A stretch of DNA of 64,000 bases. It comes from Gardnerella vaginalis. Lineage in GTDB: Bacteria; Actinomycetota; Actinomycetes; Actinomycetales; Bifidobacteriaceae. How positions within the stretch are numbered: position 1 is the first letter of the stretch; each line of letters begins with the position of its first letter. Shown piece by piece: positions 26,101-32,750 of this stretch. A model generated the notes under the pieces. It saw only the letters and a program-made list of their open reading frames with translations. It made no database searches and was not told the DNA's origin. A program made the translations under genes and the position numbers. Where the stretch lies: assembly GCF_001546455.1 (NCBI RefSeq), contig NZ_KQ956814.1, positions 1 through 64,000 of the forward strand, in the 5' to 3' direction.

Positions 26101-26903
26101 CTGGTACACAAGGTGGTGCTGGTACACAAGGTGGTACTGGAAAACAGGGCGGAGCGCAGGCGGGCGGTAATACGCAGCTTGGAGCTGCTGGTTCTGGAGT
26201 TGCTGGAACGCAAGGTGAATCTGGCGGCAAATCTGGCGGCGTTCAGGGCGGTCAGTCTGGTGCAGGTACGCAGTCTGGTGGTAAGCCTGGTGAGTCGGGT
26301 TCTCAAGGTAATTCTGCTTCGCAAGGTGGTGCTGGCCCGCAGAGCGGTTCGCAAAGTGGTTCGCAAAGTGGCTCACAAAGTGGCTCACAGGGTGGCTCTA
26401 ATCAAGATGAAACTAAGATAGAAGGCGGCAAGAAGGAGTCTAAAGAAGGTTCTAAAGAGGGCACTTATAAGGGTGTTCAGCAGGATTTGCGCGGTTCCCA
26501 AGATCCGCAAGATCCGCAAGGTTTGCGCGGTAAGCAAGATCCGCAAGGTTTGCACGGTAAGAAGAATCCGCAGGAATCCAAGAATCCTCAGGGTTCGCAG
26601 AATCCACGAGGCTCCCACGGTTCCCAAGACCTGCTGAATCCGCAAGGCTCCAAGAACCCTCAAGGTCCGCAAGATCCGCAAGATCCGCAAACCCCGCAAG
26701 AACCGCAGAATCCTCAGGAAAGTGATCCGCATAGAAAGGGAGCAAGAAGCCAAAGACGCAGGCATTCTCGTTTAGGCGAGCGGTCTGGGTATTTAGTAAC
26801 AACGGGTGTAAAAGTTGAGACAATGTTAATGTTCTCTTTGGCTGCACTTTTGATTTCGGGATCTGTAGTTTTAGCAAAACGTATATATTGCGCTATATAT
26901 TGA
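23196..26903 (+). CDS. Giant secreted or wall-associated protein with Gly/Gln/Lys-rich repeat stalk
   Basis: The 1235-residue protein starts after AAGGAG. It has a signal peptide (helix at about 22-42, end near ISSAFA). An N-terminal part of about 620 residues looks like beta-rich surface domains and includes GGGYIFCINTPETAH followed by an alanine-rich AAAAYAIHDN stretch. That layout loosely recalls thioester-type adhesin domains, but the expected Gln is absent. About 671-1070 is a repetitive stalk of GTQGG, GKPGESGG and SGSQSG units, then a Pro-Gln-rich segment (DPQDPQ, NPQGS), a basic stretch (RSQRRRHSRLGERS) and a hydrophobic tail. There is no LPxTG; YLVTTG before the final helix may be a variant sorting signal. 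It lies downstream of a tRNA gene and its N-terminal half is very AT-rich, hinting at acquisition. Confidence 0.75.
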   Translation: MGKHGCKKIPIFLRNNRMRMFSLLTALLATIAIVVGNGAISSAFAFENPAYKGEQDSCARKETDGKLYIDAYGGGYIFCINTPETAHSRYDAFGNKKVEKEEWEEASDYDVDYAVAAKLISNAMKSSNSDEVAAAAYAIHDNVEKDRAEWDAAKKGGFGSIRFIDNRSKSIWTDARNTTIRSIWISGSSSTGTKSGQLNISGTGPAAVIGGLGEATKFKLKSKNENLKFLDNKGNKTAEIESELGRFHGYTSVSWVATGDGEAEISGEYYLPKLMYKKKSSGTTLLYLKDKEVKYDMKNFKFNVHKQFQPIVSSKVVNKSLKVGDSVDVVVKSSLKDSKNDTWIDKKNVRARGYYFVGSHKDILKKREIASNKSVKDYIKELRADKSIRQVAASDVEFSGEDKEVKAVAHVTNGDLDHADLENAAEYKVTDAEQGLFGTWVWTITPENQEEGTKKFIASDYVEGFGIDESTVSNKAKPKINHVKNKVDNVVSDTIVVSGLPKDYGEFKRNKEYDFTADADMKIRLWWIGYENGATDKESMAKLAPRSAREPNEDDNHKEISEWSVPLKNGTYTIADRKVIIKPDNEAGGKKEGAEPGKKEDKAANEDKAAGGNDSASAGNSASADPNTININSWNVDQNGMYVFIYEVPGSSRVEALKTAYNDAESRILFSKNAVNNSQGAGAGATGGAQGGQSGATGGAGTAGTAGTQGGKPGESGGKGEPGAGTAGKPGESVGKPGETGTQSGAGTQSGAGAQSGSQSGVQSGTQPGNKPGESGSQGGSGTDVTHGGKPGGNSGTQGGFGTQGESGGNSGTQGGKPGAGTSGTQGGKPGESAGKPGESAGKPGESGTQGNPGTQGGAGTQGGAGTQGGAQSGQNGENNGNVTSAEVDPKTSAGGAVVDNIVSNQDAQNPKSPQGSESVTHGTQGGTQSGAGTQPGVKPGESGGKSGMPGESGGKPGTQGSPDTQGGAGTQGGAGTQGGTGKQGGAQAGGNTQLGAAGSGVAGTQGESGGKSGGVQGGQSGAGTQSGGKPGESGSQGNSASQGGAGPQSGSQSGSQSGSQSGSQGGSNQDETKIEGGKKESKEGSKEGTYKGVQQDLRGSQDPQDPQGLRGKQDPQGLHGKKNPQESKNPQGSQNPRGSHGSQDLLNPQGSKNPQGPQDPQDPQTPQEPQNPQESDPHRKGARSQRRRHSRLGERSGYLVTTGVKVETMLMFSLAALLISGSVVLAKRIYCAIY
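25219..26400 (+). repeat. Low-complexity coding repeats in the surface protein gene
   Basis: DNA-level repetition of short units such as GGTAAGCCTGGTGAGTC, GGTACGCAAGGTGG and GGTTCGCAAAGTGG encodes GKPGES, GTQGG and GSQSG blocks. Copy number is likely to vary between strains by slippage or recombination, changing stalk length without shifting frame. Long open frames on the minus strand here are by-products of the repeat composition. Confidence 0.85.
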
Positions 26904-27048
26904 TAAGATATTAAATAGAGATAAAAATAGTTGCGTTGTATATTATGCATAATTTATTCTATAAACATAGCTATTTTTGGCGTTTGTAGTTTTTGCATAC
27001 TATACAACGCATAATTAATGTAAACGCAATGTTTTGTACGAGGTTTTT

Positions 27049-27342
27049 ATGGGTGACTACAACATAGACAAAGAGAAGATGTTGGTTCGCTTGCATAGAG
27101 TATGCGGACAAGTTCACGCTGTTGAAAATATGGTTGAAAAAGGGGAAGACTACAACAATATTCTTATGCAGCTTTCTGCTTCTACAGCAGCTCTTAGGGC
27201 AGTTGCGCTTATAGTTGCTCATCAAGAAATATCAAAAGCTTTAGATGAAGCTCAAAATGCGGCAGATAAAAGGGTTACCGATAAAAAGGTTGCTGAGCTT
27301 GTAGACGTTGTAGACCACTTAATGCGCTACGATAAGTCGTGA
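27049..27342 (+). CDS. CsoR/DUF156-family transcriptional repressor lacking the copper ligands
   Basis: The 97-residue all-helical protein matches the CsoR/RcnR/FrmR family (RLHRVCGQVHAVENMVEKG, ILMQLSAS, LIVAHQEISKAL). Family members bind DNA and release it on sensing Cu(I), Ni, formaldehyde or sulfide. Aligned without gaps to M. tuberculosis CsoR, the Cu ligands Cys36, His61 and Cys65 are replaced by Tyr35, Glu60 and Ala64; the only Cys is Cys19. A copper sensor is therefore unlikely and the inducer is unknown. ATG at 27049 follows GAGG by 5 nt. No copper exporter or other obvious target is adjacent. Confidence 0.85.
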   Translation: MGDYNIDKEKMLVRLHRVCGQVHAVENMVEKGEDYNNILMQLSASTAALRAVALIVAHQEISKALDEAQNAADKRVTDKKVAELVDVVDHLMRYDKS

Positions 27343-27407
27343 TTTATAAAGCCGTGAGTTTAATCGTTGCGTTTTAAAAAGTAGGCGTTTTAAGCAATAT
27401 TTAGAGT

Positions 27408-28040
27408 ATGCGAACTATAACCGATTTACCTAACAACCCTTCGCACTATTCGTTTGTAGAAAAGAAGTCCGAATTTATTTCGGATGCTTGTCATGTTTCT
27501 AGTCTCGAAGAAGCAATGGATTTTGTAGAATCCATTAGACTAAGCAATCCAAAAGCAAGGCACGTTGCGTATGCTGCGATTTGCGGAGATAACAATGGTA
27601 GATTGTGCGAGCGTATGAGCGATGACGGTGAGCCAGCGGGTACAGCTGGTAAGCCGATTTTAGATGTTATGCGCGCATCTAGCCTTACAGACACTGTTGT
27701 AACTGTTACGCGCTATTTTGGTGGGATTTTGCTTGGCTCTGGCGGATTGATACGTGCGTATTCGCGTGCTGCTGCTGGATCTGTGCAGAATAGCAAAATG
27801 GCAAACATTGTTTCGTGCAAATGTTTTTCTTGCAAAATTGAATACACGCAGCTAAGAATGTTTAAGCATTTATTGCTAAATCACAATGCGGAAGTTATGA
27901 ACGAAGAATACGGCGTTTCTATTGAATTAAAAGCATGCGTGCCGTGTGAAGAGTCAGACAGATTCCTTGAAGCAGTAAAAAATACGTTTGCTGGTGCAAT
28001 AATTCCTGATTTTTGTGGTGTTTGTAGTAGAATTTGCTGA
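27408..28040 (+). CDS. YigZ/IMPACT-family protein (UPF0029)
   Basis: The 210-residue protein contains the YigZ signature: KKSEFI near the start, KARHVAYAA, RMSDDGEPAGTAGKPIL, and VTVTRYFGGILLGSGGLIRAYS, with a ferredoxin-like C-terminal half. The family is conserved from bacteria to eukaryotic IMPACT; a ribosome- or translation-linked role is inferred from homologues and no reaction is established. No clear Shine-Dalgarno precedes the ATG. Confidence 0.9.
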   Translation: MRTITDLPNNPSHYSFVEKKSEFISDACHVSSLEEAMDFVESIRLSNPKARHVAYAAICGDNNGRLCERMSDDGEPAGTAGKPILDVMRASSLTDTVVTVTRYFGGILLGSGGLIRAYSRAAAGSVQNSKMANIVSCKCFSCKIEYTQLRMFKHLLLNHNAEVMNEEYGVSIELKACVPCEESDRFLEAVKNTFAGAIIPDFCGVCSRIC

Positions 28041-28130
28041 TTTGCGTTTTCTGTGATTTCTCAAATATAAGATTTGTGTTGCAAAGCTGATAGATTATAA
28101 GGTGACTAGGCAAAGGTTGGTGAGTGGCTT

Positions 28131-28793
28131 ATGAATGATGCGCAAAATCAAAACAATGTTAAGCAAGACGGTGATTTGGGCCAGAATTCAAACGATTCCT
28201 ACAATCCATTAACAGCGGTTTATGAGCGTTTAAGGCACTCCACCAACTCTAAAGAGCTGCATGAATTTGCGGTCAAAGAACTACCAGATAGGTCTGATCA
28301 GGCAGGATTTTCTAGGGCGACTGCACTTTTGGAAGCTGTAGCAGGTAATGCAAATACTCCAGAAGAAGATCGCGTGCATTTAGCAACGGTAATGCCATTC
28401 CCGAATATCTTGGTTAAGCTTTCTCAAGACGAGTCTAGTAAAGTCCGTTTAGCTGTTGCAAAGAACAAAAATGCTAAGAATTGGCTTGTTGGAAGGCTTA
28501 CTAAAGATTCTTGCGCAGAAGTTAGAGATGCAGCGTTATGTAATCCGCGAACATCTTGGAAAATGCGATTAGAAGGCGCTCAAACAGATGGAATTGATGC
28601 AAAAACATTGGATTATTTAGCGTCGCTTGGCGCAAGTGAACAAGATGATGATTCTCCAGTGCTTTCCGCAATGGTTAGGCGAGCAGTGGCACTTAATCCC
28701 GGCGTGTCGCAGCCGACTTTAGTGGCTTTATCTAAAGACAAAGACTCGGACGTTTCGCTTGCAGCTCTAGGCGTTTTGAATAGTGGCAAATAA
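28131..28793 (+). CDS. LRV/HEAT-like helical repeat protein of unknown function
   Basis: This 220-residue soluble protein has a disordered Asn/Gln-rich start. It then has several units of about 25-30 residues with the pattern LSxDESxxVRLAVAKNxNA, LTKDSCAEVRDAALCNPRT, VRRAVALNPGVSQPTLVALSKDKDSDVSLAAL. These resemble leucine-rich repeat variant (LRV) or HEAT-like helical repeats, usually protein-binding scaffolds. The start ATG follows AAAGGTTGGTGAG. No enzymatic motif was seen and the neighbours give no clue to the role. Confidence 0.7.
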   Translation: MNDAQNQNNVKQDGDLGQNSNDSYNPLTAVYERLRHSTNSKELHEFAVKELPDRSDQAGFSRATALLEAVAGNANTPEEDRVHLATVMPFPNILVKLSQDESSKVRLAVAKNKNAKNWLVGRLTKDSCAEVRDAALCNPRTSWKMRLEGAQTDGIDAKTLDYLASLGASEQDDDSPVLSAMVRRAVALNPGVSQPTLVALSKDKDSDVSLAALGVLNSGK

Positions 28794-28820
28794 ATAGAAA
28801 TAAATAAATACCATTAAATC

Positions 28821-28927
28821 AGACTTAAGTCTTGAGTATAAACGTAAAATAAACAATAATTGCATACGTTTGCATACGTTTGCATAAACAACACGCGTAT
28901 ACACGTAAATACGTACACACGTACACA
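28821..28927. promoter_or_regulatory. Palindrome and short tandem repeats upstream of malQ
   Basis: AGACTTAAGTCT (28821-28832) is a perfect palindrome. TGCATACGTT is repeated two and a half times at 28861-28886, and ACGTACACACGTACACAC follows near 28911. These could be operators or promoter parts for malQ; no specific regulator was recognised. Confidence 0.35.
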
Positions 28928-28938
28928 CATATATTACG

Positions 28939-31116
28939 ATGGAAAATATGAACACTAAAAATGAAGAAACCACTAAGCCAGCAAGCCCATTGAAGCGATT
29001 GGCTGAGCTGATGGGCGTTCGCTCTAAATTCGTTGGATCAGACGGAGTTGAGCATCAAATTGCCGACAGCGTGCTTGTAAAAGTATTGCGCTCGCTATGT
29101 GTAGAAGCGCAAACCGATGAACAAATCGAAGAATCCACGCAAAAAATCCTTAACGAGCGTCACACTCGTTTAGTTGCGCCAACAGTTTTGCATACCGTTG
29201 GAAAAGAAAGCGAAGTAAGTGTAAATACAGGGATTTTGGAGTATCCTACTGCAAAGCTTGTTTTGGAAGATGGCAGCGAATACAAGGGTGATTTGCAGAT
29301 TTTGCCCTCTAAAAACGACGTTGCAATCCCAGTAGACGGCAAGTTTGTAGCAACATCTTTGCTTAAGATTCCTGCAGACGTTCCAATGGGATACCACACT
29401 TTGCGCGTTAGTGTTGCGGATCGTGTGGAAGAGTCCACTCTTATTAGTGCGCCAGAAAGCATTGATACGATTGAAAAGCTAGAAAAAGACGGCAAGCAGA
29501 TTTGGGGTTGGATGGCTCAGCTCTATTCAATTCGTTCGTCTAAGTCTTGGGGCGTAGGAGATTACGCCGATTTGGCTGATTTGCTTGTTAAAGCTAAGGA
29601 AAAGTCGGGAGCAGATTTTGTTCTTATAAATCCGCTTCATGCAGGCGAGCCAGTTGCCCCATTAACTCCGTCTCCATATTTGCCTGTTGCTAGGTCTATG
29701 GTAAACGTTACGTATATTCGCCCAGAAAGCATTCCAGAATATAATCTTCTTAGCGAGCAAGACCGCAAAAGTGTTGACGATTTGCATAGTCAAGTAGAGC
29801 CTCTTAATAACGATGCTCAAATTATTGACCGCGACGCAATGTGGCGTGTAAAAATGCATGCTTTGTGGATTATTTTTAAGTCGGGCATGCAATCCGCTCG
29901 CGCACAAGAGTTTGAAGCGTTTAAAAAAGATATGGGAGATACGCTTGAATCTTATGCAACTTGGTGCCTTTGCTACGATAAGTGGGGCGCTCCTAACGGC
30001 AGCGATTGCTGGGAGAAGCATCTTACTAAGGATTCCGATGAGATTAGCGCTTTAGCAAAGCAGTTCCCAGATACGCTAGAGTTTTATCGCTGGCTTGAAT
30101 GGATTGCGTTTGGTCAGTTGCACGACGCGCAAATGGCGGCTAAAAAAGCAGGCATGCGCATTGGAATTATGTCGGATATGGCCGTTGGTGTGCATCCAGC
30201 AGGTTCCGAAGTTTGGTGGAATCCAGAGCGATTTGCCAATGGTGCTTGCGTTGGTGCTCCGCCTGATTACTTTAACCAGCAGGGTCAAAATTGGTCCCAG
30301 CCTCCGCTTAATCCGTTTGAGCTTGAGCGCACTGGTTTTAAGACCTATAGAGATATGGTTCACGGCATGTTTGCTTCTGCTGGAGCTGTGCGAATTGACC
30401 ATATTCTTGGACTTTTCCGCCTTTGGTGGATTCCAGAAGGATCTACTCCAGGCGACGGCGCCTATGTTTACTACGATGCAAACGTTATGCTTGGCATTCT
30501 TGCGATTGAAGCCACGCGCGCTAATGGCGTTGTAGTTGGCGAAGACCTTGGCGTTGTGCCAGCCGAAGCCTTGGAAGTTTTGGCTAAAAACAAGGTTCTT
30601 GGCTGCACGGTTGAGTGGTTTGAGCAAAGAGACGGCGCGTTCCGCGAGCCTAAGAAGTGGCGCGAAATGACGCTTGCTTCTGTAAATACTCACGATTTGC
30701 CACCTGCCGCAGGGTACTTAAACTACGAGCACGTTAACATTCGCGAGCGTTTGAATCTTCTTTCGGGCTCCGTAGAAGAGTTCCGCGCTGATGCTGTTAA
30801 AGAGCATAATGCAATGCTTAAGATGCTTGTTTCTGGCGGATTCTTAAGCGAAAGTGTGCTAGAGGACGAATCGCAGCATGAGCAGGAGATTGTTGAAGCG
30901 TTGTATAAAGCGCTTAAAGCTGCTCCTTCTAAGCTGCTTGCTGCATCGATTGTTGATGCAACTGGCGAGCATAGAGCGCAAAATCAGCCTGGAACAAACA
31001 ACGAATATCCAAATTGGCGCATTCCTTTGGCAGATGCCGATTGCAATCCTGTTCTTTTGGACGATTTGTTTGACTTGCCTAGAGTTAAGTCTTTAGCGCA
31101 AATCATGAATAAGTAG
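28939..31116 (+). CDS. malQ: 4-alpha-glucanotransferase (amylomaltase, GH77)
   Basis: The 725-residue cytoplasmic enzyme transfers alpha-1,4-glucan segments between maltodextrins, feeding glycogen and maltose use. The N-terminal 170 residues are the extra beta domain of actinobacterial MalQ. The GH77 core follows: WGVGDYADLADL, GIMSDMAVGVHPAGSEVW, VRIDHILGLFRLWW with the nucleophile Asp near 487, GEDLG with the acid/base Glu near 535, and NTHDLP near 584. The start is uncertain between ATG 28939 and ATG 28948; the second has GATGGA as a weak Shine-Dalgarno. Confidence 0.95.
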   Translation: MENMNTKNEETTKPASPLKRLAELMGVRSKFVGSDGVEHQIADSVLVKVLRSLCVEAQTDEQIEESTQKILNERHTRLVAPTVLHTVGKESEVSVNTGILEYPTAKLVLEDGSEYKGDLQILPSKNDVAIPVDGKFVATSLLKIPADVPMGYHTLRVSVADRVEESTLISAPESIDTIEKLEKDGKQIWGWMAQLYSIRSSKSWGVGDYADLADLLVKAKEKSGADFVLINPLHAGEPVAPLTPSPYLPVARSMVNVTYIRPESIPEYNLLSEQDRKSVDDLHSQVEPLNNDAQIIDRDAMWRVKMHALWIIFKSGMQSARAQEFEAFKKDMGDTLESYATWCLCYDKWGAPNGSDCWEKHLTKDSDEISALAKQFPDTLEFYRWLEWIAFGQLHDAQMAAKKAGMRIGIMSDMAVGVHPAGSEVWWNPERFANGACVGAPPDYFNQQGQNWSQPPLNPFELERTGFKTYRDMVHGMFASAGAVRIDHILGLFRLWWIPEGSTPGDGAYVYYDANVMLGILAIEATRANGVVVGEDLGVVPAEALEVLAKNKVLGCTVEWFEQRDGAFREPKKWREMTLASVNTHDLPPAAGYLNYEHVNIRERLNLLSGSVEEFRADAVKEHNAMLKMLVSGGFLSESVLEDESQHEQEIVEALYKALKAAPSKLLAASIVDATGEHRAQNQPGTNNEYPNWRIPLADADCNPVLLDDLFDLPRVKSLAQIMNK

Positions 31117-31236
31117 AGATAGATGCGTAAATAATTGCGGGCTGCAGCGTTTGTTTTTGACTTGCGAGCGTTGTAGTCCGCATTTGCATAACATTGTGGT
31201 CCGTGATGTAGTCCGCATTGTATGTAAAATAGAAAT

Positions 31237-31266
31237 TTGCAAATAGTCGTCATATGGCGATATACT
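31237..31266 (+). promoter_or_regulatory. Candidate promoter of rplM-rpsI
   Basis: TTGCAA (31237-31242) and TATACT (31261-31266) are 18 nt apart. The predicted start near 31273 gives a leader of about 146 nt. Upstream of it, between malQ and the promoter, two direct repeats GTAGTCCGCATT occur about 38 bp apart. Confidence 0.5.
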
Positions 31267-31282
31267 TGCAGATTGTTGTGTT

Positions 31283-31338
31283 TCCCTAAGGGGTCCTTCA
31301 AAGCGCTTTTCCCACTCGCCATCGAGGACTTTCAGGGA
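31283..31338 (+). ncRNA. Candidate structured mRNA leader of rplM
   Basis: Nested pairings are visible: TCCCT (31283-31287) with AGGGA (31334-31338), and GTCCT (31293-31297) with AGGAC (31325-31329). A perfect palindrome AAAGCGCTTT lies inside. It sits near the expected 5' end of the transcript, as ribosomal-protein autoregulatory leaders do. Known L13 leaders exist in other phyla; whether this one binds L13 is inference. Confidence 0.35.
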
Positions 31339-31418
31339 GCCCACGGATTATGAGTAGAGTATCTTCTATAAACCAAGAAGATATAAAGCTCGAAACACAA
31401 TAGAGAAAAGGTACGATT

Positions 31419-31868
31419 GTGAAGACTTTCACACCGAAACCAGCAGATTTAACTCATGACTGGTACATTATCGACGCCACTGATGTGGTGCTTGGTCGTT
31501 TGGCTTCCCAGGTAGCTATTTTGCTTCGTGGTAAGAATAAGCCAACGTATGCTCCTCACGCTGATTCTGGCAATCACGTTATTATTATTAACGCAGATAA
31601 GATTGCTTTGACTGGCAATAAGTTGAGCAAGGAATTGTATTCCCACTCTGGCCGTCCAGGTGGACTTCGCCGCGATAGCTATGCTGAGCTTTTGGAGAAG
31701 AATCCAAAGCGCATCATCGTTTCCGCTGTTAAGGGAATGCTTCCAAAGAATCGTCTTGCTAAGGTTCAGCTTGATCGCCTTCGTGTGTTCACTGGCGCTG
31801 AGCATCCTCATATTTCGCAAAAGCCACAGGTCTTCGAGATCTCTCAGGTTAGCCAGCAGGCTAAGTGA
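31419..31868 (+). CDS. rplM: 50S ribosomal protein L13
   Basis: 149 residues from a GTG start ([30 protein letters not shown]); the L13 core [15 protein letters not shown] and HPHISQKPQ are clear. It assembles early into the large subunit. AGAAAAGG precedes the start. It pairs with rpsI in the usual rplM-rpsI operon. Confidence 0.97.
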   Translation: MKTFTPKPADLTHDWYIIDATDVVLGRLASQVAILLRGKNKPTYAPHADSGNHVIIINADKIALTGNKLSKELYSHSGRPGGLRRDSYAELLEKNPKRIIVSAVKGMLPKNRLAKVQLDRLRVFTGAEHPHISQKPQVFEISQVSQQAK

Positions 31869-31888
31869 ATCGTAAGGAGAATATGATT

Positions 31889-32377
31889 ATGGTAGATAAC
31901 AACAACTCCGCGGTTCTTGAGAACGAAGAAGAACTGACTAGCTACACCACCGAAACCAACGCTGGCGCAGGCACTGGTACTTCCGCTATTGCTCCAGGCT
32001 ATGGCACTGGTCGTCGTAAGGAAGCCGTTGCTCGTGTTCGCTTGGTTCCAGGTTCTGGTAAGTGGACTATTAATGGCCGCACTCTTGAGGAATACTTCCC
32101 ATCTCGCTTATTGCAGCGCGAAGTTAATTCCCCAATCGTGCTTCTAAAGCTTGAAGGTAAGTTCGACGTTGTCGTTTTGGTAGACGGCGGCGGCACCACT
32201 GGTCAAGCAGGCGCAATTCGCTTGGGCGTTGCCCGCGCTTTGAATGCTATTGACCGCGATGCAAACCGTGCTTCCCTAAAGAAGGCTGGCTTCTTGACCC
32301 GCGACTCTCGTGTTGTGGAACGCAAGAAGGCTGGTTTGCACAAGGCACGTCGTGCACCTCAGTTCTCGAAGCGTTAA
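31889..32377 (+). CDS. rpsI: 30S ribosomal protein S9
   Basis: The 162-residue protein has an acidic Ser/Thr/Gly N-terminal extension before [18 protein letters not shown]. The C-terminus [12 protein letters not shown] reaches the P-site tRNA in ribosome structures. ATG at 31889 is favoured because AAGGAG at 31873-31878 is about 10 nt away; ATG at 31883 is only about 4 nt from it. Confidence 0.96.
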   Translation: MVDNNNSAVLENEEELTSYTTETNAGAGTGTSAIAPGYGTGRRKEAVARVRLVPGSGKWTINGRTLEEYFPSRLLQREVNSPIVLLKLEGKFDVVVLVDGGGTTGQAGAIRLGVARALNAIDRDANRASLKKAGFLTRDSRVVERKKAGLHKARRAPQFSKR

Positions 32378-32398
32378 GCTGCGAAGAATTACAACTTC

Positions 32399-32430
32399 AA
32401 TGGCTTCTGGCTTATGCTGGGAGCCATTTT
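32399..32430 (+). terminator. Terminator after rpsI
   Basis: AATGGCT (32399-32405) pairs with AGCCATT (32422-32428), with additional imperfect pairing inside, followed by T-rich sequence. Confidence 0.8.
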
Positions 32431-32631
32431 TGTTTATGCGTAATCTAAATCAAGTTAAATGTTATTAATCGTTTGCAAGTTGTCTCTAAATCTAACATTC
32501 TAGAAAATTTTTCAGTAAATCGCACATAAATCATTACAAATAAGAACAAATAACTAACATTAGAGGATAAACCTCGCTCATAAATAGCGCAACTCGCTGC
32601 AAAGCCAAAATAGTACAGTAAATCAAGTAGA

Positions 32632-32649
32632 TTGTGAACTGTATCACAT
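32632..32649. promoter_or_regulatory. Rex-like (NADH-sensing) operator upstream of adhE
   Basis: TTGTGAACTGTATCACAT closely resembles the Rex operator TTGTGAAN4TTCACAA, and also fits the CRP-type core TGTGA-N6-TCACA. It lies about 100 bp before adhE. Rex control of adhE is well known in fermentative Gram-positives, so Rex is the more likely reading. The rest of the 373-bp gap after rpsI contains the terminator and AT-rich sequence with no gene seen. Confidence 0.6.
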
Positions 32650-32750
32650 ACCAGCATTATGATGCGTCTTTCATAGAAGATTATGCATGTAAATGTTGAT
32701 GTGCCAAAGCGTAGAAGTACGTAAGGAATCTAAAGATCGAGGAGGACCAG

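Noticed and set aside
24612-26366. 584-codon open frame on the minus strand inside the surface protein gene
   Set aside because: It is the mirror of the Gly/Gln repeat region: the translation is monotonous Leu/Arg/Thr, with no plausible domain or ribosome-binding site, and the plus strand has a signal peptide and good start.
27049-27342. Copper-responsive CsoR with its operon
   Set aside because: The metal ligands are missing and no copper ATPase or chaperone is adjacent.
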